A stretch of 64,000 bases of DNA from DATATV01 sp035551355 (GTDB lineage Bacteria; Actinomycetota; Actinomycetes; Mycobacteriales; Pseudonocardiaceae): the NCBI GenBank assembly GCA_035551355.1, contig DASZNF010000079.1, forward strand, positions 51,564 through 115,563, in the 5' to 3' direction. Position 1 is the stretch's first letter; the number at the start of each line of letters is the position of its first letter. A program made the position numbers and the translations under genes. A model generated the notes under the pieces. The model did no database searches. It was not told the DNA's origin and was given only the letters and a program-made list of their open reading frames with translations. Positions 52,590 through 61,386 of the stretch are shown here, in pieces.

Positions 52590-52617
52590 GTTCCGCGCAC
52601 CGCGCCGATCAGCACGT

Positions 52618-53139
52618 TCATCGGGCGCATGAGTAGATCACGCTCATCCCCTCGTCCGAGGGGTCGCCGGTGTGCAGTTCGCCGGTGCGCACCGCGGTGA
52701 ATCCGGCCTTCTCCAGCGCCCGGCAGGAACCGCGATTGTCCTGTTGCGGCACCGCGACCACCACCGAAATGTCCGGATAGAGCTGGAAGACCCGCGCCGT
52801 GAACTGTCCGATCGCCGCGCTGCCCAGGCCGCGCCCGAGGTGGGCGGGCGAGCCGATCAGGTAGTCGATGCCGGCCGCGTCCGGAATGCCCACCGCGCGA
52901 TCCCAGTCCGGTTCATCGGCGTGCCGGTAGCACTGGATCAGTCCGATGGGGACCGTGTCGGCACGGATCAGATAAAGCCGGGTCGGATCGTCGCCGCGCA
53001 CGCTCGGCCCGTACTTCGCCACGACCGCGTTCTCGTTGTCCGGCACCGGTGTCCACCACCGGGCCACGTGCGGTTGCCGCAACCACTCGTACAACAGCGG
53101 AAAGTCCGCCGTGGACAGCGGCGCGAAATCCAGTTCCAC
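52618..53139 (-). CDS. AAC(6')-like GNAT acetyltransferase
   Basis: 173 residues, resembling the aminoglycoside 6'-acetyltransferase / Acetyltransf_8 branch: LLYEWLRQPHVARWW at the N-terminus, IGLIQCYRHADEPDW and IDYLIGSPAHLGRGLGSAAI (acetyl-CoA loop), then NRGSCRALEKAGFTAV. The substrate may be an aminoglycoside or a cell metabolite such as a siderophore. GTG 53139 lies five bases after the ddl stop, so it is probably in the ddl transcript. Confidence 0.8.
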   Translation of the reverse strand: MELDFAPLSTADFPLLYEWLRQPHVARWWTPVPDNENAVVAKYGPSVRGDDPTRLYLIRADTVPIGLIQCYRHADEPDWDRAVGIPDAAGIDYLIGSPAHLGRGLGSAAIGQFTARVFQLYPDISVVVAVPQQDNRGSCRALEKAGFTAVRTGELHTGDPSDEGMSVIYSCAR

Positions 53140-53144
53140 CGTGG

Positions 53145-54239
53145 TCAGCGCAGCCCGGTGCCCCGGGCCAGCGCGGTGTCGATGAGGGTGGACAGCAGGG
53201 TCGGATAGTCCACGCCGGTGACCGCCCACATCTTGGGGAACATGGAGATCGCGGTGAACCCGGGCATGGTGTTGACCTCGTTGACGATCACCGCACCGTC
53301 CTCGGTGACGAAGAAGTCGACCCGGGCCAGGCCCTGGCAGTCCAGCGCGCCGAACGCGGTGATCGCGGCCGCGCGCAGCTTGGCGGTCACCTCGTCGTCC
53401 AGTTTGGCCGGGATGTCGAACTCGCACGTGTCGTCGAGGTACTTGGCGTCGAAGTCGTACCAGTCCACGCCCTCGGCCACGATGCGGATCTCGGCCGGTT
53501 CGGAGGCTTCCACCCGGCCATCCGGAAACTCCAGCACACCGCACTCGATCTCGCGGCCCACCACGGCGGCCTCGATGATGACCTTCGGGTCGACCGCCCG
53601 GGCGGTGGCGATCGCGGTGTCCAGCTCGGCCCAGTCGGTCACCTTGGAGATGCCGGTGGAGGAACCGGCCCGGGCCGGCTTCACGAACACCGGCAGGCCG
53701 AGGGAATCCCGCTGCGCCTGGGAAAGCGTCGTCGCCCCGCGGCGCAGCACCTGGTAGGCGCCGACCGGAAGTCCTTCCGCGGCAAGGAGTTTCTTGGCGT
53801 ACTCCTTGTCCATCGCGGCGGCACTGGCGAATACTCCCGGCCCGGCGTAAGGGATTCCGGCCAGTTCCAGCAGTCCCTGGATGGTGCCGTCCTCACCGTA
53901 GGCGCCGTGCAGCACGGGGAACACCACGTCGACTCCGGACAGGATCTCCCCGGCCCGTTCCGGCTCCATCACCACCAGCCCGGCCGCGGTCGGGTCGGCG
54001 GTCAGCGCCAGCGCGGTCCCGCCGTTCACCGAGGGCAGCTCGCGCTGACTGATGGCCAGGGCCTTCGGGTCGTCGGCGGCCAGCACCCAGCCGCCCTCGG
54101 GAGTGATGCCGACCGGAACCACCTCGAACCGGTCACGGTCGAGGTGTTCGAGCACGCTGCCCGCGGACAGGCAGGAGATGGCGTGTTCGGTGCTGCGGCC
54201 GCCGAACACGACGGCCACGCGAAGCTTCCGCTCGGTCAT
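53145..54239 (-). CDS. ddl: D-alanine--D-alanine ligase
   Basis: A 364-residue ATP-grasp ligase making D-Ala-D-Ala for peptidoglycan. N-terminal VAVVFGGRSTEHAISCLSAG, core KPARAGSSTGISKV, and C-terminal VNEVNTMPGFTAISMFPKMW are typical. The serine-glycine-rich loop is the D-Ala (not D-Lac) type as far as visible. In M. tuberculosis it is followed by gpsA; here about 4.7 kb of accessory genes intervene. Confidence 0.96.
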   Translation of the reverse strand: MTERKLRVAVVFGGRSTEHAISCLSAGSVLEHLDRDRFEVVPVGITPEGGWVLAADDPKALAISQRELPSVNGGTALALTADPTAAGLVVMEPERAGEILSGVDVVFPVLHGAYGEDGTIQGLLELAGIPYAGPGVFASAAAMDKEYAKKLLAAEGLPVGAYQVLRRGATTLSQAQRDSLGLPVFVKPARAGSSTGISKVTDWAELDTAIATARAVDPKVIIEAAVVGREIECGVLEFPDGRVEASEPAEIRIVAEGVDWYDFDAKYLDDTCEFDIPAKLDDEVTAKLRAAAITAFGALDCQGLARVDFFVTEDGAVIVNEVNTMPGFTAISMFPKMWAVTGVDYPTLLSTLIDTALARGTGLR

Positions 54240-54263
54240 GAGTCTGGACGATACCGGGCGAAG

Positions 54264-55682
54264 CTAGGCCGTTCGGGTGGCCTCGGTCAGCAGCTCCACC
54301 ACGACTGCCAGTGCATCCGCCAACTGGGCCTGCGAACAGGCCGTGTAACCCAGGGCGATGCCGTGCCAGCGGGGGCGGCCGTCGTGGTGGCGGGCCAGGC
54401 CGTCCAGGGTGATCCCGCGCCTGCGGGCCGAGCCGACCACCTTCCGCTCGGCCGCCGCGGTGGGCAGGGTGACCACCACGTGCGCGCCCGCGTCGTCGCC
54501 GAGCACCGTCAGCCCGGCCGCCCGCAGCGTGCCCACCACCAGTTCGCGGCGGGCCGAGAGTTCCCGGCGCACCCGGCGCAGGTGCCGGCCCAGGTCGCCG
54601 TGCCGGGCCAGCTCGACCAGGATGCGCTGGCCGGCCGCGGCCGGGCCGGTGCCGGTGCGTTCCCGGTGGGCCAGCACCGCCGAGACCACCTCGGGCGGGG
54701 CGACCATCCAGCCCGCGCCCAGGGTGGAGGTGAAGATCTTGCTGGTGGTGCCCAGGTGCACCACCACGTCCGGGGCCAGCCCGGCCAGCAGCGGCAGCGG
54801 GGCCACGTCGTAGCGCAGCTCGCCGTCGTAGTCGTCCTCCACCACCAGCCAGCCCTCCTCGCGGGCCCGGGCGACCAGCGCGACCCGGCCGGCCGCGGCC
54901 ATCCGGCCGCCCAGCGGGTACTGGTGCGAGGGCGAGCAGTACACCGCGCGCACCCCGGCCGGCACCGCGTCGGCGGCCAGGCCCTCGGGGCCCACCGGCG
55001 CGGGCACGACCCGCACCCCGGCCGCGCGGAAGGCCTGCACCGCGCGCTGGTAGCCGGGTTCCTCCACGGCCACCACGTCCCCGGGGCGCAGCACGGCGGC
55101 GGCCAGTTCGGACACCGCGGCGGTGGTGCCTGCGGTGGCCAGCACGTCCTGTTCCACCTGGCCGCTGCCGATGTTCAGGCCGCGGTGGCGCAGCAGGTGC
55201 TCGGCGATGGTGGCCCGGTACTCCGACAGCCCGGCCCGGTGCGGGCGCAGCAGCGGGGCGGCGTCGGCCGCGGCCCGCCAGGCCCGCCGCCAGGCGGCCC
55301 GGTCCAGCCCGCCGATCCACGGCGCGCCCGGCACCAGGTCGATCAGGCCGGGCTCGGGGCCTGGCCGGGAGCGCCGGCGCGGGGCGGGCGCGGGGGTGCC
55401 GGGCGGGGCGGTGGTGATGTAGGTGCCGGAGCCGTGTTTTCCGGTGATCCAGCCCTCGGCGTGCAACTGCTCGTAGGCGGCCGCGGTGACCGTGCGGCTC
55501 ACGCCAAGGCGTCCGGCCAGGGCACGGGTGGAGGGCAGCCGGTCGCCGCTGCGCAGCTGCCCGGCCGAGGCGGCCGCGCGCAGCGTGTCGGCCAGCTGCA
55601 CGGCCAGCGGGGTGGCGGTGTCCCGGTCCAGGCTGATGGGCAGGCCCACCTCGCCCGCGGCCTCGGGCAGTTGCAGTGGCAC
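54264..55682 (-). CDS. MocR/PdxR-type regulator
   Basis: 472 residues fusing a GntR-type helix-turn-helix (about 15-75, LRSGDRLPSTRALAGRLGVS) with a fold-type I aminotransferase domain. PLP-lysine is likely in TTSKIFTSTLGAGWMV; other marks are YCSPSHQYPLGG and VEDDYDGELRYD. PdxR members activate vitamin B6 synthesis genes, while other MocR proteins control nearby transporters or enzymes. No pdxST is here. GTG 55682 is chosen; ATG 55727 and further upstream starts are possible. It is divergent from a split-barrel flavoprotein pair, with an inverted repeat between. Confidence 0.88.
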   Translation of the reverse strand: MPLQLPEAAGEVGLPISLDRDTATPLAVQLADTLRAAASAGQLRSGDRLPSTRALAGRLGVSRTVTAAAYEQLHAEGWITGKHGSGTYITTAPPGTPAPAPRRRSRPGPEPGLIDLVPGAPWIGGLDRAAWRRAWRAAADAAPLLRPHRAGLSEYRATIAEHLLRHRGLNIGSGQVEQDVLATAGTTAAVSELAAAVLRPGDVVAVEEPGYQRAVQAFRAAGVRVVPAPVGPEGLAADAVPAGVRAVYCSPSHQYPLGGRMAAAGRVALVARAREEGWLVVEDDYDGELRYDVAPLPLLAGLAPDVVVHLGTTSKIFTSTLGAGWMVAPPEVVSAVLAHRERTGTGPAAAGQRILVELARHGDLGRHLRRVRRELSARRELVVGTLRAAGLTVLGDDAGAHVVVTLPTAAAERKVVGSARRRGITLDGLARHHDGRPRWHGIALGYTACSQAQLADALAVVVELLTEATRTA

Positions 55683-55684
55683 GT

Positions 55685-55735
55685 CAAGTGGCCTTTCACA
55701 ATTCTCCGCTATTGGCGCTACCAGCATGCCACTTG
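55685..55735. promoter_or_regulatory. inverted repeat in MocR/flavoprotein spacer
   Basis: CAAGTGGC (55685-55692) and GCCACTTG (55728-55735) are perfect eight-base arms, 43 bases centre to centre (about four helical turns). They frame the divergent start region, close to the regulator start and 18 bases ahead of the flavoprotein ATG. MocR dimers bind spaced half-sites, so this is a likely operator. Confidence 0.55.
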
Positions 55736-55753
55736 CCCGCTCAGGCTGGACAC

Positions 55754-56410
55754 ATGAGTCGCACACCACTGTCGCCCACGACCCGCAGCACCATCGCCCG
55801 CAAGCACGACCGGGCCGCCACCGACCGCGCCGCTCTGGACGAGGTGCTGGACGCCGGACTGATCTGCCACCTGGGTTTCGTGTCCGACGGGTCGCCGGTG
55901 GTGCTGCCCACCGGTTACGGCCGCGACGGGGACACCTTGTACCTGCACGGTTCCTCCGGTGCGCGCAGCCTGCGACTTGGCGCGACCGGCGTTCCGGTGT
56001 GCGTGACGGTGACCCTGGTGGACGGCATCGTGTACGCCCGCTCGGCGTTCCACCACTCGATGAACTACCGGTCCGCGGTGGTGCACGGCAACGCGGTGCC
56101 GGTCACCGAGCGGGCGGCCAAGCTGCACGCCCTTGAGGTGATCACCGAGGCGCTGGCCCCCGGCTCGTGGACGCACAGCCGCCGGCCCAACCCGCGGGAA
56201 CTGGCCGCCACCTCGGTGCTGGCGGTGGATCTGGCCGAGGCGTCGGTGAAGCTGCGGGCCGGCGGGCCCGGTGACGACGAGGAGGATCTGGCCAGCCACC
56301 AGGTGTGGGCCGGGGTACTGCCGCTGCGCCAGGTGTGGGGCGAGCCGGAACCGGCCGACTACGTGGATCTGGCCATCCCGGCGCACATCGCGGAACGCGC
56401 GGTGCGCTGA
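55754..56410 (+). CDS. pyridoxamine 5'-phosphate oxidase-fold (NimA-like) protein
   Basis: 218 residues with the FMN-binding split barrel: EVLDAGLICHLGFVSDGSPVV, YLHGSSGARSLR, TLVDGIVYARSAFHHSMNYRS. The fold includes nitroimidazole reductase NimA and PNP oxidase relatives; the reaction is unassigned. A short leader (TSS near the inverted repeat) is expected. The stop shares one base with the next gene start (TGATG). Confidence 0.85.
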   Translation: MSRTPLSPTTRSTIARKHDRAATDRAALDEVLDAGLICHLGFVSDGSPVVLPTGYGRDGDTLYLHGSSGARSLRLGATGVPVCVTVTLVDGIVYARSAFHHSMNYRSAVVHGNAVPVTERAAKLHALEVITEALAPGSWTHSRRPNPRELAATSVLAVDLAEASVKLRAGGPGDDEEDLASHQVWAGVLPLRQVWGEPEPADYVDLAIPAHIAERAVR

Positions 56411-57033
56411 TGCTGATCCACCCGTGGGACGCGGCCGACGACGGCGAATGGCGGACCTGGCTGGCCGAACACGATTTCGGCCAGCTCATCGCGGTCGGCG
56501 ACGACTACCGTCCATTGGTCACCCCGACCCATTTCCAGTTCGACGGAGCCGAGCTGATCCGGGTGCACCTGGCCCGGCCCAATCCGCTGTGGCCGGTGCT
56601 GCGGGCGCGGCCGGAGGCCACGCTGACCGTGGTGGACGACTACGCGTTCATCCCAGGACCGTGGCGGGCGCCGGCCGGGGTTCCGGCCGAGCACGGCGTG
56701 CCGACCAGCTACTACGCCACGGTGCAGTTGTTCTGCGCGGTGACCATTGTGGACGAACCGGAGGCCAAGGCCGAGTTGCTGCGCCATCAGCTCGGGCACT
56801 TCCAGCCCGCCGGTGATCACGGTCCGGTGCAGGCCGATCAGCCGCCGTACGGCCGGATGTTGTCCGGGATTCTCGGTGCGGAGCTGCGGGTGCGCGAGGT
56901 GCGGGCCAAGTTCAAGTACAGCGACAAGGCCGGCGACGCCGAGCAGTTGCCGGTGGCCGAACACCTGGCCGAGCGCGGCGATGCGGCCGTGCTGCGGCAG
57001 GTTCTGCGCCGCAACGCCCGGAACAAGGACTGA
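56410..57033 (+). CDS. PaiB-like FMN-binding protein
   Basis: 207 residues of the PaiB/YfhP-type FMN-binding family, again a split barrel: MLIHPWDAADDGEWRTWL, TPTHFQFDGAELIRVHLARPNP, VVDDYAFIPGPW and SYYATVQLFCAV. PaiB is a protease/sporulation regulator in Bacillus subtilis; other members bind FMN or haem. Here the operon partner is another split-barrel protein, and MocR is the probable regulator. Translation is coupled by TGATG. Confidence 0.85.
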   Translation: MLIHPWDAADDGEWRTWLAEHDFGQLIAVGDDYRPLVTPTHFQFDGAELIRVHLARPNPLWPVLRARPEATLTVVDDYAFIPGPWRAPAGVPAEHGVPTSYYATVQLFCAVTIVDEPEAKAELLRHQLGHFQPAGDHGPVQADQPPYGRMLSGILGAELRVREVRAKFKYSDKAGDAEQLPVAEHLAERGDAAVLRQVLRRNARNKD

Positions 57034-57090
57034 GCCGGGCCGGGCGAACCAGCCGACGGGCCGCACGACGCCCGGTTCGCCCGGCCCGGC
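57034..57090. terminator. 17-base hairpin between convergent genes
   Basis: Perfect 17-base arms, GCCGGGCCGGGCGAACC (57034-57050) and GGTTCGCCCGGCCCGGC (57074-57090), with a 23-base loop. It starts right after the PaiB-like stop and ends 11 bases before the cysteine dioxygenase stop. No T-run; probably a bidirectional terminator. Confidence 0.6.
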
Positions 57091-57101
57091 GCGAACCGCG
57101 A

Positions 57102-57551
57102 TCAGCCCAGCGAGCGGTGGGTGCGCTGCGGGCGGTAGACGTGGATGCTGATGGCCGGGTCGCCGCCGTCGTTGCGCACCTCGTGCACGTAGCCGGGGCC
57201 GAACACCCGGGCCTGGCCGGGCGATACGGTGTGCGCGGTTTCCGGCATGTCCGGCCGCCGCGACCATTCGGTCAGCGCACCGGACACCACGGCGAACGCG
57301 CCCGAGGTGGAGCCGTGGTCGTGCAGGTCGGTGCGCTGGCCGGGCAGCCAGCTCAGCAGCCAGATCTCCACCTCGTCGGTGGCCTCGACCAGCGCGGAGA
57401 ACCGCTGGTCGGGGTCGTAGCGCAGGAGCGCGGCCCAGCGGCCGCGGTCGGCGGCCACGTCCAGGGCGATGCGGGCCGGATGGGCGGAGCGACGCGCGGG
57501 CGTCAGGGCAATGGTGTTCTCGGGTACGGCGAACAACGCGGGAATCCTCAC
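57102..57551 (-). CDS. cysteine dioxygenase
   Basis: A 149-residue cupin oxidising cysteine to cysteine sulfinate with Fe(II) and O2. Metal histidines are His77 and His79 (TDLHDHGST) and His123 (YVHEV); IWLLSWLPGQRTDLHDHG and FAVVSGALTEW match bacterial CDO. GTG 57551 start has no good ribosome-binding site; TTG 57560 is in frame. It is followed, across 211 bases, by a cystathionine gamma-lyase-type gene upstream on the same strand. Confidence 0.87.
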   Translation of the reverse strand: MRIPALFAVPENTIALTPARRSAHPARIALDVAADRGRWAALLRYDPDQRFSALVEATDEVEIWLLSWLPGQRTDLHDHGSTSGAFAVVSGALTEWSRRPDMPETAHTVSPGQARVFGPGYVHEVRNDGGDPAISIHVYRPQRTHRSLG

Positions 57552-57762
57552 TGGGAACAAAAACTGGATACAGGCCGGCCGGAACAGGCGGGCCCTGGGT
57601 CAGTTCACCGAGCGAGACAGAGCGCGCTGGCGACCCGGTGGAGGTCGATGTGACCCCTCCGGCCGATCATGGCGCGCAACAACACGATAGGTAGTCAACC
57701 AGACCGCGGGTGCACCCACAAACCGTCCCATCCACCGGACGTTCGACGCGCGGACCAGGTCG

Positions 57763-58863
57763 TCAGCTCAACGCGGCCAGCACGTCGGCGACCAGGTCGG
57801 CCGGGTCCTCGATGCCACAGGAGAACCGGACAAACCCCGGCGGGACCGGGTCGCCCCACTGGGCCCGGCGGTCCACGCTGGAGTGCAGGCCGCCGAAACT
57901 CGTGGCCGAGGCGATCAGCCGGGTCTTGGCCAGGAACTGGTCCACCGCCGCGGCCGAGGGCAGCCGGAACGAGAACACCCCGCCGAACCGGCGCATCTGC
58001 GCGGCCGCGACCGCGTACCCCGGATCCTCGGGCGAACCGGGCCAGCGCAGCCCGGACACGTCCGGCACCGCGCGCAACCGGTCGACCAGCGCGGCCGCGT
58101 TCTCGGCCTGCCGGGCCAGCCGCAGATCCAGCGTGGCCAGCCCGCGATGGGCCAGCCACACCTCGAACGGGCCGGGATTGTGCCCACCCACGGTGCGCGC
58201 CCGACGCAGTTTCCCGGCCAGCTCGCCGTCCACAGTGGACAGATGGCCGAGCAGCACGTCGCTGTGCCCGGCCACGGCCTTGGTGTCGCTGCCAAGGCTC
58301 ACGTCCGCGCCCAGTTCCAGCGGCCGCTGGCCGAGCGGGGTCGCGGTGGTGTTGTCCACCACCAGCAGCGCGCCCGCGGCGCGGGTCAGCCGGGCCACCT
58401 GGGCGATGTCGCACACGTCCAGGCTCGGATTGCCGGGCGTTTCCACCAACACCAGCCGGGCCCCGGCCACCGTCTCCGGCGTCCACGGCCCGACCGCGGG
58501 CACATAACGAACCTCGATGTCCGGGAACTGCTCGGCGAACAGCGCGCGGGCCAGGTAGTAGCCGTCGTCCGGCGCGATCACCAGATCTCCCGGGCGCAGC
58601 ACGGTGCGCAGCAGCACCGACAGCGCGGCCATCCCGGACGGGAAGATCACACACTCCCCGCCGTCCAGCTCGCCGAGCGCGGCCTCCAGCGCCCGCCAGG
58701 TCGGGTTGCCGCTGCGGCCGTAGCTGTCCACCGCCGGATCGGGCCCGCCGGGCGGCAGGTGATAGGGCGCGGCGAACACCGGTCCGGCCAGAAACGGTTG
58801 TCCCGCAACGGGTGCGGGCCCACCCGCGTGCACACACCGGGTGCCGTCCCGAAACTCGCTCAC
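57763..58863 (-). CDS. cystathionine gamma-lyase-like PLP enzyme
   Basis: A 366-residue Cys/Met-metabolism PLP enzyme. PLP-lysine is Lys195 (SLGSDTKAVAGHSD); other marks are YGRSGNPTWRALE, VIFPSGMAALSV and ETPGNPSLDV. It cleaves or forms C-S bonds in cystathionine, homocysteine or cysteine. GTG 58863 has GGGAGG five bases upstream. Placed with cysteine dioxygenase it suggests cysteine generation and oxidation to sulfinate/taurine-type products. Confidence 0.88.
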   Translation of the reverse strand: MSEFRDGTRCVHAGGPAPVAGQPFLAGPVFAAPYHLPPGGPDPAVDSYGRSGNPTWRALEAALGELDGGECVIFPSGMAALSVLLRTVLRPGDLVIAPDDGYYLARALFAEQFPDIEVRYVPAVGPWTPETVAGARLVLVETPGNPSLDVCDIAQVARLTRAAGALLVVDNTTATPLGQRPLELGADVSLGSDTKAVAGHSDVLLGHLSTVDGELAGKLRRARTVGGHNPGPFEVWLAHRGLATLDLRLARQAENAAALVDRLRAVPDVSGLRWPGSPEDPGYAVAAAQMRRFGGVFSFRLPSAAAVDQFLAKTRLIASATSFGGLHSSVDRRAQWGDPVPPGFVRFSCGIEDPADLVADVLAALS

Positions 58864-58920
58864 CGCGCCTCCCGTCGAGTCGGATCTGCCGCGATCGTAG
58901 ATCTCCGCAGGTGGCGGGGC

Positions 58921-59934
58921 TTAGTCGAACTCCGGTTTCTGCGAGCGGCCCAGCAGTTCCCCGCCCATCGCCTTGGGGTCGGCGCCGTCGTGGCAGACCC
59001 GGTGCACCACCTCGGTGATCGGCATCTCCACACCCACGCTGCGGCCCAGCTCCCGGATCGAGGAACAGGACTTCACGCCCTCGGCCACCTGACCGTGCGC
59101 GGCCCGCTGGGCCTCGGCCAGGCTGTCCCCGGCGCCCAGCCGCGCGCCGAAGGTCCGGTTGCGGGACAACGGGGACGAGCAGCTGGCCACCAGATCGCCG
59201 AGGCCGGCCAGCCCGGCGAAGGTCAGCGGGTCCGCGCCGAGGGCCGCGCCCAGCCGGGCGGTCTCGGCCAGTCCCCTGGTCATCAGCGTGGCCGCGGTGT
59301 TGCCGCCGTAGCCGAGGCCGTAGGCCATGCCACAGGCCACCGCGATCACGTTCTTGCATGCCCCGCCCAGCTCGCAGCCGACCACATCGGAATTGGTGTA
59401 GGGCCGGAAATAGGGATTGACGCAGGCCCGCTGCAGGCGCACCGCGAGCTCGTGGTCGGTACAGGCGATCACCGTGGCGGTGGGCTGCTCGTCGGCGATC
59501 TCCTTGGCCAGGTTCGGCCCGGACACCACCGCGACCAGCTCCTCCGGCACCCGGGCGACCTCCCGGATCACCTCGCTCATCCGCTTGCCCGAGCCCAGTT
59601 CCACGCCCTTGGCCAGGCTGACCAGCGGCACCCCGGCCGGCAGCGCGGCCAGCCAGCTGCCCAGGTTGGCCCGCAGCGTCTGACTGGGCACCGCGAGCAC
59701 CACGGCGTCCGCACCGGACAACGCGGTGCGCGCGTCGTCGGTGCAGGCCAGGTTGTCCGGCAGCCGCACGCCGTCGAGATAGTCGGGGTTGACCTTCTCG
59801 GCGTTGATCGTCTCGGCCAGTTCCGGCCGCCGGGCCCACAGCAGCACCTCGCGCCCCGCGTCGGCCAGGACCTTGGCGTAGGTGGTGCCCCAGGACCCCG
59901 CGCCGAGCACGGCGATCCGCTGGATCGCGGTCAT
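58921..59934 (-). CDS. gpsA: glycerol-3-phosphate dehydrogenase [NAD(P)+]
   Basis: A 337-residue enzyme reducing dihydroxyacetone phosphate to sn-glycerol-3-phosphate for phospholipids. The N-terminal nucleotide motif is VLGAGSWGTTYAKVLADAG (from residue 8), and the C-terminal domain has VGCELGGACKNVIAVACG and GLAGLGDLVASCSSPLSRN. Its start is one base after the plsC stop. Confidence 0.96.
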   Translation of the reverse strand: MTAIQRIAVLGAGSWGTTYAKVLADAGREVLLWARRPELAETINAEKVNPDYLDGVRLPDNLACTDDARTALSGADAVVLAVPSQTLRANLGSWLAALPAGVPLVSLAKGVELGSGKRMSEVIREVARVPEELVAVVSGPNLAKEIADEQPTATVIACTDHELAVRLQRACVNPYFRPYTNSDVVGCELGGACKNVIAVACGMAYGLGYGGNTAATLMTRGLAETARLGAALGADPLTFAGLAGLGDLVASCSSPLSRNRTFGARLGAGDSLAEAQRAAHGQVAEGVKSCSSIRELGRSVGVEMPITEVVHRVCHDGADPKAMGGELLGRSQKPEFD

Positions 59935-59935
59935 C

Positions 59936-60643
59936 TCAGGCCTTCTTCTGGTGATGGTAGAAGTCGGCGGGTGGGGTCTCGCCGCGGATCTCCGCCTCCA
60001 GTTCGGTCACTCTGGTCATCAGCAGGTCGGTCACCTCGCGCAGCACCGCGCTGTCGGCGTTGCCCTCGCGGTACTTGGCCAGATCCACCGGCTCGCCGGC
60101 CACGGTGGTCACCGTGCCGCGCGGGAACAGCCGGAACTTCTTGGCGTAGACATCCACGATCTCCTGGGTGCCGTAGCGGGCGATCGGGATGACCGGCACG
60201 TCGTTGTCCACCGCCAGCCGGGCCACGCCGGTCCGGGAGAACATCGGCCAGTGGCCGGGGTCACGTGTGACCGTGCCCTCCGGATAGATGACCACCACCT
60301 TGCCCTGCTCCAGCGCCTCGTTGGCCGCGCGCAAGCTGTCCCTGGCGTCCGTGGTGCCCCGGTAGACCGGGATCTGCCCGGTCCCGTTCATCACGTGCCG
60401 GACCAGAAACGGCTTGAACAACGAGTCCTTGGCCAGGAAGCGCGGGACCCGCCGCAGCTTGTGCACCCACACCGCGTCGTAGAGCGGGTCCAGATGCGAC
60501 ACGTGGTTCATCACCAGCAGCGCCGGACCGGTCGCGGGCACCTGTTCCGTGCCTCGGTTCACCCGTTTCGCCAGCAGGCGGGTGAGGCCGTAGAGGAACG
60601 TCGCCGCGAACCAGACCCAGAAGCCGCTCTTCTCCCGTGCCAC
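59936..60643 (-). CDS. plsC: 1-acyl-sn-glycerol-3-phosphate acyltransferase
   Basis: 235 residues. The acyltransferase block is NHVSHLDPLYDAV (HX4D) and VVIYPEGTVTRDPG (EGT), with one N-terminal membrane helix (about 7-25). Acts with GpsA in phosphatidic acid synthesis. GTG 60643 has GGGAG six bases upstream; ATG 60655 is in frame. Divergent from fbiD by about 40 bases. Confidence 0.93.
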   Translation of the reverse strand: MAREKSGFWVWFAATFLYGLTRLLAKRVNRGTEQVPATGPALLVMNHVSHLDPLYDAVWVHKLRRVPRFLAKDSLFKPFLVRHVMNGTGQIPVYRGTTDARDSLRAANEALEQGKVVVIYPEGTVTRDPGHWPMFSRTGVARLAVDNDVPVIPIARYGTQEIVDVYAKKFRLFPRGTVTTVAGEPVDLAKYREGNADSAVLREVTDLLMTRVTELEAEIRGETPPADFYHHQKKA

Positions 60644-60686
60644 GCTTGCTCCCATCGGTCGCCAGGTTTTGGGTAAGTATGGACGG

Positions 60687-61367
60687 GTGGCGGTGATGGT
60701 GGATCTGGTGATCCCGATGAAGACGCTGGACCGGGCGAAGTCCCGGCTGTTCGGCGCGGCCGACAACGGCACCGGGGACCGGGTGGCGCACGAGGCGCTG
60801 GCGCTGGCCCTGGTCCGGGACACCGCCGCGGCGGCGATCGCGACCGCGTCGGTGCGCCGGGTGCTGGTGGTGACCTCCGATCCGACGGTGGCCGAGGCGC
60901 TGGCCTCCGACGGGGTGGAGACGATCCCCGACGAGCATCCCGGCGCCGGGCTCAACGCGGCCTACACCCGCGGCGCGGCCGTGTTGCGCGGCCGTGATCC
61001 GGACGCGGTGATCGGCGCCTTGCAGGCCGACCTGCCAGCGCTGCGCCCGGACGAGCTGGCCGCCGCGCTGGCCGAGGCCGATGGCCGCCGGGCGTTCTGC
61101 GCCGACCGGCAGGGCACCGGCACCACGTTGCTGCTGGCCGCGCCGGGTGCGCCGCTGGATCCGCGGTTCGGTCCCGGTTCGGCCCAGGCCCACGCGGGCA
61201 CCGGCGCGATCGAGGTGGGCACCGGGCTGGCCTCGCTGCGCTGCGATGTGGACACGGCCGAGGATCTCCGGGTGGCCGCCGGGCTGGGCCTTGGCAAGCA
61301 CACCGCCGCGTTCGCCCCGGCCGCGCCGGTCGGCCAGATCGGCTGGAGCTGCTGCCCGCGGGCCTGA
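60687..61367 (+). CDS. fbiD: phosphoenolpyruvate/phospholactate guanylyltransferase
   Basis: A 226-residue CofC/FbiD-type nucleotidyltransferase for coenzyme F420. It forms the guanylated three-carbon acid (from PEP in mycobacteria) that FbiA uses. Motifs DLVIPMKTLDRAKSRL, EHPGAGLNAAYTRGA, GALQADLPALRPDEL and DRQGTGTTLLLAAP are clear. Matches Rv2983 in position. GTG 60687 is preferred; ATG 60696 is in frame. Confidence 0.93.
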   Translation: MAVMVDLVIPMKTLDRAKSRLFGAADNGTGDRVAHEALALALVRDTAAAAIATASVRRVLVVTSDPTVAEALASDGVETIPDEHPGAGLNAAYTRGAAVLRGRDPDAVIGALQADLPALRPDELAAALAEADGRRAFCADRQGTGTTLLLAAPGAPLDPRFGPGSAQAHAGTGAIEVGTGLASLRCDVDTAEDLRVAAGLGLGKHTAAFAPAAPVGQIGWSCCPRA

Positions 61368-61386
61368 TCACTTCCAGGCGGTGCTC

